This document shows, piece by piece, positions 1-5,235 of a stretch of 6,469 bases of DNA. The notes below the pieces were generated by a model. It was given only the letters and a program-made list of their open reading frames with translations. It ran no database searches and was not told the DNA's origin. The stretch is from NCBI GenBank assembly GCA_000998025.1, contig LCJG01000045.1:4559-11027 (forward strand). The letters are read 5' to 3'. Source of the DNA: Candidatus Collierbacteria bacterium GW2011_GWB1_44_6 (lineage in GTDB: Bacteria > Patescibacteriota > Microgenomatia > UBA1400 > MFAQ01). Each line of letters begins with the position of its first letter. The first letter of the stretch is position 1. A program made the position numbers and the translations under genes.

Positions 1-45
1 AAGGCTTTTTGTCTTGGTTGGGGACTCTACTATTACAAGTTTCAT
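1..45 (-). CDS. topA: DNA topoisomerase I, N-terminus only (cut by window edge)
   Basis: The minus strand opens with ATG at 45-43 and reads MKLVIVESPTKTKSL up to the window edge. This is the characteristic start of type IA topoisomerase TopA, where a short beta strand leads into VESP, and the Glu (residue 7 here) is the first acidic residue of the Toprim active site. In the family, TopA relaxes negatively supercoiled DNA through a transient 5'-phosphotyrosine. Only 15 codons are visible, so the later domains cannot be checked. A GGAG lies 13 nt upstream of the ATG, which is a long spacing, and closer bases are A-rich, so the ribosome site is weak. The gene follows the terminator of the RNA C unit and probably has its own promoter at 88-96. 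Confidence 0.85.
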   Translation of the reverse strand, partial: MKLVIVESPTKTKSL

Positions 46-87
46 TTTCTCTAACTTTCTCCAATATACACTGGAAAATCGCTCCAT

Positions 88-96
88 ATAATATCA
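88..96 (-). promoter_or_regulatory. Putative extended -10 promoter of topA
   Basis: The minus strand reads TGATATTAT, an extended -10 element (TG-N-TATTAT), about 43 nt upstream of the topA ATG. No -35 match is present at normal spacing because that position falls inside the terminator hairpin at 110-136. Similar TGATATNNT boxes lie before mreC, mreB and the small membrane gene, which supports the reading. A second AT-rich TATATT box lies closer to the gene, so the exact start is uncertain. Confidence 0.45.
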
Positions 97-103
97 CAAG
101 GCA

Positions 104-732
104 AAAGAAAGCCCCACCTAAATATTAGGTGGGGCTAGTTTTCGTTCCTGGACCATCGGCTATTTAAATGAAGCATCTAAGTTATATCCCCCAAGCTGTT
201 GCGTAAACAGCCGATTAACAATTTAGAAGCTTCTACAGCCAACGATCCAGGATTAATAAATGAGCAGGCGGGGATCCGCTCCCCAAGGGGTTTAATGCCT
301 CGAGGTGATACGCTGCTCGAACTAAACACGAACTCATGTACAGTTCAAGCAGGCCGGGATCATTGATCCCGGCCAAGATATTCACAGGATGGAGTGCGGT
401 CGGATCGGGCCTTGGAATCAGCTTCCTCAGCAAGACCGCACTCCATATGCCGCCCATCGGACGGCAAATTCTCATCCCATGCACCGCCCGCCTCAGCCGG
501 TAAGTAGCTATTAGCGCCAGCCGGCAAAGCCGACTTTAGGCGTACTACTTCCATTGGCGGGGGTAATGTTAGGTGAGAACCCTCTGCTATTTTGATTTCT
601 CGGATCACACGGACTTTCACCGTGTGAAAGACCGGTTCAAAAATAGCAGGCAGGGTCTATTCGACCGCTACAAAATGAAGGCCAGCTGACGTCCATTTCG
701 TAACAGCCGAATTGATCGAATTTCAAAGAATA
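104..732 (-). ncRNA. Structured non-coding RNA C, about 630 nt, unknown family
   Basis: The transcript is bounded by a consensus promoter (739-767) and terminator T1. It carries no ORF with a ribosome site and folds into many helices when read on the minus strand. The 5' hairpin pairs 694-712 with 659-677 (19 bp, several G-U). A long helix brackets a CACACGG/CCGTGTG hairpin near 605-635. A nested set of stems (CCGCC/GGCGG, AAGTAG/CTACTT, CGCC/GGCG, AGTCGGC/GCCGGCT) covers about 483-560. A 12-bp helix pairs 390-401 with 434-445. An 11-bp hairpin spans 352-374. A 16-bp 3' helix pairs 146-161 with 237-252. G-U pairs in the 5' and 3' helices become A-C mismatches on the plus strand, which fixes the RNA strand. 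I searched by eye for RNase P, tmRNA and SRP signatures and found none. The function is unknown. Confidence 0.75.
110..136 (-). terminator. Intrinsic terminator T1, end of RNA C
   Basis: A perfect 12-bp stem (AGCCCCACCTAA paired with TTAGGTGGGGCT) with a 3-nt centre. On the minus strand it is followed by TTCTTTT at 109-103. The plus-strand side is less U-rich, so the minus-strand reading is preferred. It closes the RNA C unit and insulates topA. Confidence 0.85.
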
Positions 733-738
733 GGCACT

Positions 739-767
739 AATATACCACACCTTTCTCCCTTTGTCAA
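739..767 (-). promoter_or_regulatory. Consensus sigma-70 type promoter of RNA C
   Basis: On the minus strand, TTGACA (767-762), a 17-nt spacer and TATATT (744-739), with TG-G directly before the -10. Predicted transcription start is about 732, at the CTATT that also follows the RNA A promoter at the same distance. The -35 is a perfect match and the -10 is one base off consensus, so a strong constitutive promoter is likely. Confidence 0.85.
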
Positions 768-776
768 GTGTTATGG

Positions 777-801
777 GCCTTCAAGGACCATCCTTGTAGG
801 C
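777..801. other. Inverted repeat just upstream of the RNA C promoter
   Basis: GCCTTCAAGGA and TCCTTGTAGGC are separated by CCA and pair over 10 of 11 positions. The element lies between terminator T2 and the -35 box, ending 9 nt before the -35. It has no U-tract, so it is not an obvious terminator. It could be an operator for a dimeric regulator, or a fold at the end of readthrough RNA. No equivalent precedes the RNA A or RNA B promoters. Confidence 0.5.
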
Positions 802-812
802 TTTGTAAGCTA

Positions 813-1362
813 TAAAAGTAGAAAGCCGGTCATTAGACCGGCTTCTTTATATTTTTTGGCTCCGCAAGGGAGAATGAAAGGAATAATATCCTCTCACGGA
901 GCCATTTCCCCGCTCTTTACCGGTAAAAATAAATTTACCAATAATAGCGGATATTTGCATTTCCCTGGCTGAGGGCCACTTCCAACCAGGGTTTGACGTC
1001 TGAAAGTTTCCTAGTGAGTTGCCCCACATTGCTCCTTTTTCGGAAACTTTCAAATCAGGGCAGAACGCCTAGAGCTTTTAGCCGATTCTGCCTTTCGTCC
1101 CTCTGTGCCCTGAGGGAATTTGTTAGAGCACATGGCAGGGCTTTCATTACTCTGCCCTGCTTCAACGACTCACCGGAAGAGTCGATTAGCCTTTTCGGGG
1201 GCCAGAACCACACACTCGCCTCAGCTTGTGTGCATCCGGATTTCGATCGCAGGAGGCCGTGGGCGCATACTGAGCCCGTCGCTTCGGCCATCCAACCTGC
1301 CATCAGTTCCCTGAGAGCAGCTTGCATGGCCGAAAAGATCGATAAATAAAGGAACAAGTTAG
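813..1362 (-). ncRNA. Structured non-coding RNA B, about 550 nt, unknown family
   Basis: This is the middle unit of three, between promoter 1369-1397 and terminator T2. Helices visible on the minus strand are a 5' helix pairing 1326-1334 with 1283-1291 around a TCAG-GGAA-CTGA hairpin; CGACTC/GAGTCG; GCAGGGC/GCCCTGC; TGTGCTCT/AGGGCACA; GGCAGAA/TTCTGCC; a 10-bp helix pairing 1042-1051 with 1002-1011; CCCTGGTT/AGCCAGGG; GGTAAA/TTTACC; and a 3' helix pairing 897-903 with 858-864. Its leader and first hairpin align well by eye with those of RNA A. Several reading frames cross the region, but they lack ribosome sites and run straight through the helices. The function is unknown. RNase P signatures (GAGGAAAGTCC and the distal ACAGAA...GGCTTA block) are absent. 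Confidence 0.75.
823..844 (-). terminator. Intrinsic terminator T2, end of RNA B
   Basis: A perfect 9-bp stem (AAGCCGGTC paired with GACCGGCTT) with an ATTA loop. On the minus strand it is followed by TCTACTTTTATA; the plus strand has CTTTATATTTTTT. It could work in both directions, but only the minus strand has an upstream transcription unit here. Confidence 0.85.
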
Positions 1363-1368
1363 GTGTAT

Positions 1369-1397
1369 ATCATAACCCATAATAAGGTTTTTGTCAA
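1369..1397 (-). promoter_or_regulatory. Consensus sigma-70 type promoter of RNA B
   Basis: On the minus strand, TTGACA (1397-1392), a 17-nt spacer and TATGAT (1374-1369). The -35 begins about 11 nt after terminator T3, so the units are packed with almost no space. Predicted start is about 1362, in CACCTAAC, resembling the start regions of RNAs A and C. Confidence 0.85.
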
Positions 1398-2020
1398 TAG
1401 AAAAGGAAAACCCGTCCACTTGGACGGGTTTATTTTTGGTCCGGCGTAGGCCGGGTAAAGAGATTACCTTGGGCCTGCCGCTATGCATACCGGACTCATA
1501 TGTACGAGATCCGCTGCTGCTGGCCACAGACCCAAGGTTCGGGTGGACTTCCACTCCTTAGATACTTCTGGCCCCGAGGCCAGTAGGACCTAAGGGCTCT
1601 CTATGGAAGCCACCATTCAGGAAAGAAGATTTGTCTCAGAGCAGAGACAGCCCTTCTACCTCCGGCCGCACTCCGGACCCAACTTGCCATCGGGACAAGT
1701 TTACTCTCCGCGTTTATGAGAGTTTTCAGGGTGATCACGCGTAGTTTTTGACAAAGGTTTGCGGATAAAACCCCACCCTTGCCAACCCAGTTCCCTCATT
1801 TGAGGGGCTGGAAATTTTGCCGGCACCCACGCCGGCTCGAAACGCCCTTGGGCATCCCCGGTTGTTTCGTCCCGGGCGGTCCCATTTTGGGGCGTCGTAG
1901 CCAAAGCGCATCCTGCATCAGATTAAAGCAGCAGGAGTCCCGGTTCGGCCACCAAGTCTGCCTTCAGGTTTCCCCGAAGACAGACTTAGTGGCCGAAAAA
2001 TCACAATTTAAAGTTCAATA
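1398..2020 (-). ncRNA. Structured non-coding RNA A, about 620 nt, unknown family
   Basis: This is the first of three tandem units in transcription order. It opens with a 15-bp helix (1981-1995 with 1946-1960, one G-U) capped by CTTCGGG-GAAA-CCTGAAG, a GNRA-type tetraloop. Downstream are CGAAAC/GTTTCG around GCCC/GGGC, GCCGGC/GCCGGC, CCAG+CCCTCA/TGAGGG+CTGG, CTCTC/GAGAG, AACTTG/CAAGTT, TCCGG/CCGGA, TGTCTC/GAGACA, a long CCTTAG...CTAAGG hairpin with a TCGG loop, an 11-bp helix (1527-1537 with 1467-1477), CCGGC/GCCGG and terminator T3. The stretch is visibly GC-richer than the genes. Its promoter sits inside the end of mrdA, and mrdA has no terminator of its own, so this RNA may also be made as the 3' part of the mrdA message. 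The function is unknown. Confidence 0.75.
1408..1431 (-). terminator. Intrinsic terminator T3, end of RNA A
   Basis: A perfect 10-bp stem (AAACCCGTCC paired with GGACGGGTTT) with an ACTT loop. It is followed on the minus strand by TCCTTTTCTA and on the plus strand by ATTTTT. It ends RNA A and any mrdA transcript that reads through. Confidence 0.85.
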
Positions 2021-2026
2021 GTGTGT

Positions 2027-2055
2027 AATATATCAAATAACTTACAGTTTGTCAA
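2027..2055 (-). promoter_or_regulatory. Consensus sigma-70 type promoter of RNA A, overlapping the mrdA stop
   Basis: On the minus strand, TTGACA (2055-2050), a 17-nt spacer and TATATT (2032-2027), with TG-A before the -10. The -35 is encoded by the Leu-Asp-Lys codons near the end of mrdA and the spacer contains its stop codon. Predicted start is about 2020. Confidence 0.85.
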
Positions 2056-3580
2056 GTATATAGGGCAGAATCTCCTTCGCCACCGGCGCCGCTACCGCAC
2101 TACCCTCACCCCCTTCTTCGATTAGCACCGTGATTACTATCCACTCCTTTGTATCCGCTCCCTTGGGAACTACCACACTCATCCATGCGTTAGACAAAGA
2201 CTCCTTTCCCCCCTTTTGCGCCGTGCCAGTCTTACAATAAATCCGGCCGGCATATTCAAACAGCGGAAACGCTGTCCCCCCTGGACTACAAGCCTCTTTC
2301 ATTCCCTCCAAAACGATGGCTATATTTTTATTATTTAACCGCAAATCCAAACACTCCGCTTTCCCCACCAGCCTTGGACTACAACTCAATCCGCTGACCA
2401 CTTCGGCCGTCATTCTATTTATCTGAAGCGGTGTGGCCATCAAATCTCCCTGGCCAATCGCAAAATGGTAGGTATTCCCCAAAAACCATTTTTCACCAAT
2501 GTTTTTTTCTTTCCAGTAGGGTGTGGGTACAAAGCCATTCGACTCGCCCGGTAAATCTATTCCGGATTTTTCGCCTAAACCAAATTTTTCACTCCATGAT
2601 ACAAGTGCATCAACGCCCAAAGCTTCTCCTAACTTGTAAAAGAAAATATCATTACTTCTGGCCAGGGCTTTGACTATCCCGATTTCTCCTTCTGTTTTAC
2701 CATATTTATCCAAGTACCAATTACCATAGCGGTACTCACCTATCTTGATTTCACCCGTATCCATGATCATTGAGGTTTTGTTTATCTTTCCCTCTTCCAA
2801 AGCCGCAATTGCCGGTGTCAGCTTAAAAACGGAACCCGGAGCATAGTCTCCTGATATGGCTCTGTTGTAAAGTGGTTTTTTTTCAGTATCTTTGATCAAA
2901 CTATCCACATCTTTAAAATCTCCCCCAAAATCACTCCGTTTTCCATCGGGAATAAATAAATTCGGATCAAACGAGGGTGAACTTACTAGCGCCAGCACTT
3001 CCCCATTCACTTTAGCAACCACCACCGCCCCGCTCTTTCCTGTCTCTTTCAACGTATTTTTCAAAGAGATATATGCTAGTTTTTGTAACTCAAGGTCAAC
3101 GTTGGTGGTTATATTTTCTCCCGGCAGGCTTTCAATTCTAGCCACTTCCATTTTTTCTTGTCCACTGGCAGTTTCTTGTGCAGTTACCATCCCTGGAATT
3201 CCCAACAACATCTCCTGATACTGTTTTTCCAAACCTGCCTTTCCCACTGTTGCTTCTGCGTTACAGTCCAAACAATCTTTCAAGTCTATCTCGTCCGGCT
3301 TTCCCAAATACCCCACAATACTAGCCACCACTTCTCCACCCGGATAGAATCTCACCGTCTTTCCACCATAATCTATATTCATCGCCAAGTGTTTTGCGTT
3401 TCTATCCCTAATTATCCCCCTGATTGGGTCCAGCCTTACTCTTCTAACTCTATTCCCTTCAGCCAAGCTGTCGAAATGACCGCCCATCACCGTCGTCAAA
3501 AAGAATACCCTGGAGATACCGATTGCCATTATCAAAATCAAAATCGTCTTGTTCCAGTAGTAGATTGCTTCCTTGTCCAT
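2042..3580 (-). CDS. mrdA: Penicillin-binding protein 2, elongasome transpeptidase
   Basis: A 512-residue class B PBP that cross-links peptidoglycan on the outer face of the membrane during cell elongation. One membrane span lies at about residues 9-32. A dimerisation/pedestal stretch with LDPIRGIIRDRN follows, then the transpeptidase domain with SVFK (nucleophile Ser250, Lys253), SND (309-311) and KTG (450-452). The second motif ends in Asp, as in E. coli PBP2 (SSD), rather than the usual Asn. The length is short against the 600 or more residues of E. coli PBP2. I chose ATG 3580. An in-frame TTG at 3619 would add 13 residues, but these are encoded by a palindromic repeat. Six cysteines lie in the exported part, including a CLDC pair (103, 106). 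The gene follows the mreD-like gene by about 100 nt and is probably co-transcribed with it. No terminator precedes RNA A. Confidence 0.93.
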   Translation of the reverse strand: MDKEAIYYWNKTILILIMAIGISRVFFLTTVMGGHFDSLAEGNRVRRVRLDPIRGIIRDRNAKHLAMNIDYGGKTVRFYPGGEVVASIVGYLGKPDEIDLKDCLDCNAEATVGKAGLEKQYQEMLLGIPGMVTAQETASGQEKMEVARIESLPGENITTNVDLELQKLAYISLKNTLKETGKSGAVVVAKVNGEVLALVSSPSFDPNLFIPDGKRSDFGGDFKDVDSLIKDTEKKPLYNRAISGDYAPGSVFKLTPAIAALEEGKINKTSMIMDTGEIKIGEYRYGNWYLDKYGKTEGEIGIVKALARSNDIFFYKLGEALGVDALVSWSEKFGLGEKSGIDLPGESNGFVPTPYWKEKNIGEKWFLGNTYHFAIGQGDLMATPLQINRMTAEVVSGLSCSPRLVGKAECLDLRLNNKNIAIVLEGMKEACSPGGTAFPLFEYAGRIYCKTGTAQKGGKESLSNAWMSVVVPKGADTKEWIVITVLIEEGGEGSAVAAPVAKEILPYILDKL

Positions 3581-3588
3581 TTTTAGCT

Positions 3589-3666
3589 CGTCATTGCGCG
3601 ATTCGGTATTCCGAACCAAAGCAATCCAGGTTTTTCTGGATCGCCACGCTCCGCTCGCGATGACAG
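3589..3666. repeat. Palindromic intergenic repeat (REP/MITE-like)
   Basis: The element starts CGTCATTGCGCG and ends CGCGATGACAG, so its ends are near-inverted copies. Inside are TTCGG/CCGAA and a GCAATCCAG/CTGGATCGC hairpin. I recognise the style (GTCATTGCGA...GCAATCC...TCGCGATGAC) as a dispersed repeat seen in many unrelated bacterial genomes. It fills most of the gap between the mreD-like gene and mrdA and reaches within 9 nt of the mrdA start. Other copies cannot be seen in this window. Confidence 0.75.
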
Positions 3667-3682
3667 TAGTTAATTATAAGTA

Positions 3683-4105
3683 TTAATAATTCAGTTTTAT
3701 GGATTCCCCCTTCTCAAACCAATTGACAGCAATGGCCCAAGCAACGACTGTAGACAGAAGATCAAAAAGCGTCCAAGATAACCCAAAGACTTTATCAAAG
3801 ACGAAATTGGCCAGCAGTGACACAATTAGAATAACGACACCAGTCTCTTTTCTGGAACCAAAAACTAGAGAAAGCCCACCGATAACCACAACCAAAAATA
3901 AGCTAGGTAAACCAACAGGAAGTCTATATATCACCGATATTAATATTCCTATAGCCAAGCCCAACCAATATATTCCTCTCCATTCCAACAGAATCAAAAG
4001 AAACGGCCAATAGAATCCCAAACCAAAAACACCCTCACCTATCAGTACGCAAAATATCACAGTTAGTATCGCTTTTGTGATATTCTTGGATTGTTTCTCT
4101 GACAT
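3683..4105 (-). CDS. mreD: MreD-like multi-span membrane protein
   Basis: A 140-residue very hydrophobic protein with about five predicted membrane spans (near residues 12-30, 31-42, 47-60, 67-83 and 91-130, where two may lie) and short polar ends (MSEKQSKN; FEKGESIKLNY). The size and hydrophobic pattern match MreD, the poorly conserved integral membrane member of the MreBCD complex. The gene lies between mreC and mrdA, where MreD is normally found. No residue motif proves the family, so the name rests mainly on context. I chose ATG 4105. An upstream TTG at 4183 would overlap mreC by 80 nt and add a polar tail. The ATG shares the tetranucleotide CATG with the mreC start on the other strand. 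The preceding GAAG is only a weak ribosome site and no clear promoter is visible. Confidence 0.7.
   Translation of the reverse strand: MSEKQSKNITKAILTVIFCVLIGEGVFGLGFYWPFLLILLEWRGIYWLGLAIGILISVIYRLPVGLPSLFLVVVIGGLSLVFGSRKETGVVILIVSLLANFVFDKVFGLSWTLFDLLSTVVAWAIAVNWFEKGESIKLNY
4078..4086 (+). promoter_or_regulatory. Possible extended -10 promoter of mreC inside mreD
   Basis: TGATATTCT has the TG-N-hexamer form seen before the other protein genes in this window. It lies 17 nt before the mreC ATG, giving a leader of only about 11 nt. There is no -35 match. Because mreC is inverted, its promoter must lie within mreD coding sequence or further upstream on the plus strand. Confidence 0.35.
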
Positions 4106-4874
4106 GATTACTTCAACAAAAATAAATTTATTGTTACTGCCTTTATTTGTCTCCATCCTACTAGCAACTGCTAGTAAACTCAAGGTGGGAGGGAAAATTG
4201 ATTCGGTTTTTTATACCGCCCTTTCACCCATATCTCATCCTGTCTCCAATCTGAAGCTATTTACAGAAAAGAAATATTCATTTTTGAAAAACATCACCCA
4301 ACTTGAAAATCAAAACCGAGCGCAAAAAAACCAAATAGCTACCCTCGTCTCCGAAAACGAATTTCTTAAACAATCTATTGCTGACAAAAAAATCCTTGAA
4401 AATCTCAAGACTACCTATAGAGAAATCGTCCCAGTACACCTTGCTGGATCTTCCGGAACTTTTGCAGTCTCATCATCATTACCATTAACCGGTATCCGCC
4501 CCGGTCAGCCAATTGTCTCCGGAAATGTGCTTCTTGGAACAGTCAAAGAAGTTCTAAACAAAATAGTCACCATTGTTCCACTAGATAGTGAAAAATCTCC
4601 AATCTTTCCCGTCCGCACCACTTCCGGTCAAAAAGGATTATATAAATATGACGGAAACAACCCTATGGTGGTTGACGTCCCCAGTCAGTCGCCCGTCGTA
4701 ATTGGTGACATGATACTTACGGAACCGAGCGAACTTTTCCCAAACAGTTTAATCATCGGTAAAATCAATCATTTGCTCACCGTCAGCCAAGAACCGCTCC
4801 AAAAAGCAGAAATCCTTCTCTACGATACTTTAGACAACTCTCCCGAAAACCTGGCCATCATCACCAAACCATAA
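4104..4874 (+). CDS. mreC: Rod shape-determining protein MreC
   Basis: A 256-residue bitopic membrane protein that scaffolds the elongation complex and contacts PBP2 on the outer face. There is one N-terminal span at residues 7-23. A coiled-coil region rich in Glu, Asn, Gln and Lys follows at about 54-104, then the beta-rich MreC core with GIRPGQPIVSG at 130-140, LLGTVKEV at 143-150 and LIIGKINHL at 216-224, a typical two-barrel pattern. It is somewhat shorter than many MreC proteins. ATG 4104 places the membrane span right after a short polar start. A GTG at 4077 would add MIFLDCFSD and deeper overlap with mreD. No good Shine-Dalgarno is present. The gene runs opposite to mreB, mreD and mrdA, which is unusual because these normally form one operon. 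Confidence 0.88.
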   Translation: MITSTKINLLLLPLFVSILLATASKLKVGGKIDSVFYTALSPISHPVSNLKLFTEKKYSFLKNITQLENQNRAQKNQIATLVSENEFLKQSIADKKILENLKTTYREIVPVHLAGSSGTFAVSSSLPLTGIRPGQPIVSGNVLLGTVKEVLNKIVTIVPLDSEKSPIFPVRTTSGQKGLYKYDGNNPMVVDVPSQSPVVIGDMILTEPSELFPNSLIIGKINHLLTVSQEPLQKAEILLYDTLDNSPENLAIITKP

Positions 4875-4898
4875 AAAAAGACCCCAGATGGAGTCTTT
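4873..4898 (-). terminator. Minus-strand intrinsic terminator for the small membrane gene
   Basis: On the minus strand a 9-bp stem (AAAGACTCC paired with GGGGTCTTT, one U-G) with an ATCT loop leads straight into a run of seven T. Read on the plus strand it has a C-A mismatch and a poor tail. The U-tract overlaps the mreC stop codon, so the two genes are nearly end to end. Confidence 0.8.
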
Positions 4899-4920
4899 GT
4901 CGCCGACGAGAGCTACAAGA

Positions 4921-4942
4921 AGGCTTATTAAGCCTATTTTTG
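4921..4942 (+). terminator. Probable plus-strand terminator of mreC
   Basis: AGGCTT-ATT-AAGCCT is followed by ATTTTTGATCTTTT, about 47 nt after the mreC stop. The stem is only 6 bp, so termination may be partial. With the minus-strand terminator at 4873-4898 it forms a convergent pair in which each signal lies beyond the other. Confidence 0.6.
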
Positions 4943-4954
4943 ATCTTTTAAACC

Positions 4955-5179
4955 TCATTTCCGACTCATGACGATGATCTTCACGATCATAATGACGGAA
5001 ATGACAGCAAAAAATATACAGGCCGGCCAGATCCCGGCAAATCCCCACATGATGCTTGTCACCACTGTCAGACATGCCGTGAATATGGAGAAGGGGCGCC
5101 AGTCATACAGGGCATCAAGCGCAAAGGCCAGTGCCAGCAAAGAGGTCATAGTGAAAAAATACAAAAGAAAATGATGCAT
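4955..5179 (-). CDS. Small membrane protein, 74 residues, unknown function
   Basis: A hydrophobic protein with probably three spans (about residues 3-21, 32-49 and 51-70) and a basic end (MSRK), which suggests a cytoplasmic C-terminus. The motif LDALYDWRPF joins spans one and two. I do not recognise the family. It is likely a real gene because a perfect GGAGG (5186-5190) lies 6 nt before ATG 5179, an extended -10 box lies upstream and a good terminator follows. An in-frame start at 5200 would put the GGAGG inside the coding region, so 5179 is preferred. It sits between mreB and mreC but has its own promoter and terminator. It could be an accessory of the shape complex or a gene brought in by the rearrangement that inverted mreC. 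Confidence 0.75.
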   Translation of the reverse strand: MHHFLLYFFTMTSLLALAFALDALYDWRPFSIFTACLTVVTSIMWGFAGIWPACIFFAVISVIMIVKIIVMSRK

Positions 5180-5185
5180 CGAACG

Positions 5186-5190
5186 CCTCC
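5186..5190 (-). promoter_or_regulatory. Strong Shine-Dalgarno deciding the start of the small membrane gene
   Basis: GGAGG on the minus strand, 6 nt before ATG 5179. It is the only full-strength site in the window; mreB, mreC, mreD and mrdA all have weak or no visible site. Confidence 0.8.
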
Positions 5191-5194
5191 AAAT

Positions 5195-5208
5195 TATCAA
5201 AGTATGCC
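5195..5208 (-). repeat. 14-nt motif, copy 1 (before the small membrane gene)
   Basis: The minus strand reads GGCATACTTTGATA. It matches the copy at 6335-6348 (GGTATACTTTGATA) at 13 of 14 positions, on the same strand and 15 nt before an SD-preceded ATG. It may be a shared promoter or operator element. Confidence 0.5.
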
Positions 5209-5211
5209 AAA

Positions 5212-5220
5212 ATTATATCA
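5212..5220 (-). promoter_or_regulatory. Extended -10 promoter of the small membrane gene
   Basis: TGATATAAT on the minus strand combines a perfect TATAAT with the TG-N extension, 15 nt after the mreB stop. The -35 region at 17 nt shows no TTGACA match, as is usual for extended -10 promoters. Predicted start is near 5205, leaving a leader of about 26 nt. Confidence 0.65.
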
Positions 5221-5235
5221 CCTCACACTATAAGA

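Noticed and set aside
104..732. RNA C as tmRNA or as containing a group II intron piece (TGAAAGTCC near 619)
   Set aside because: There is no tRNA-like CCA end or tag frame, no domain V hairpin and no intron reverse transcriptase. The TGAAAGTCC bases sit in the loop and closing stem of a simple local hairpin.
813..1362. RNA B as a divergent RNase P RNA (CGAAATCCGGAT near 1240 and CAGAATCGGCTAAAA near 1080 recall the P4 strands)
   Set aside because: The two stretches do not pair to form P4, the second is locally paired with TTCTGCC, and the universal GAGGAAAGTCC is absent.
233..2021. Several open frames of 60-118 codons on both strands within the gene-free block
   Set aside because: None has a convincing ribosome site, many begin with alternative start codons, the translations look random, and they run through RNA helices and across the promoter and terminator signals.
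103..2055. CRISPR array or simple tandem repeat as the explanation for the repeated hairpins
   Set aside because: The stems differ in sequence from one another, with no regular repeat-spacer period.
3581..3619. TTG start at 3619 for mrdA
   Set aside because: The extra 13 residues are encoded by the palindromic repeat, and ATG 3580 gives a normal short cytoplasmic tail before the membrane span.
4077..4103. GTG start at 4077 for mreC
   Set aside because: It adds nine residues before the natural start of the membrane anchor and has no ribosome site.
4160..4175. ACTAGCA-AC-TGCTAGT palindrome as an operator for mreD
   Set aside because: It lies inside the mreC membrane-span codons, is short, and has no partner elsewhere in the window. 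Chance is likely.
4106..4183. TTG start at 4183 for the MreD-like protein
   Set aside because: It would overlap mreC by about 80 nt and add a polar, unmotivated N-terminus. ATG 4105 is the natural start.
4830..5075. Minus-strand 81-codon frame overlapping the mreC 3' end
   Set aside because: It crosses the minus-strand terminator at 4873-4898 and overlaps the better-supported small membrane gene in another frame.
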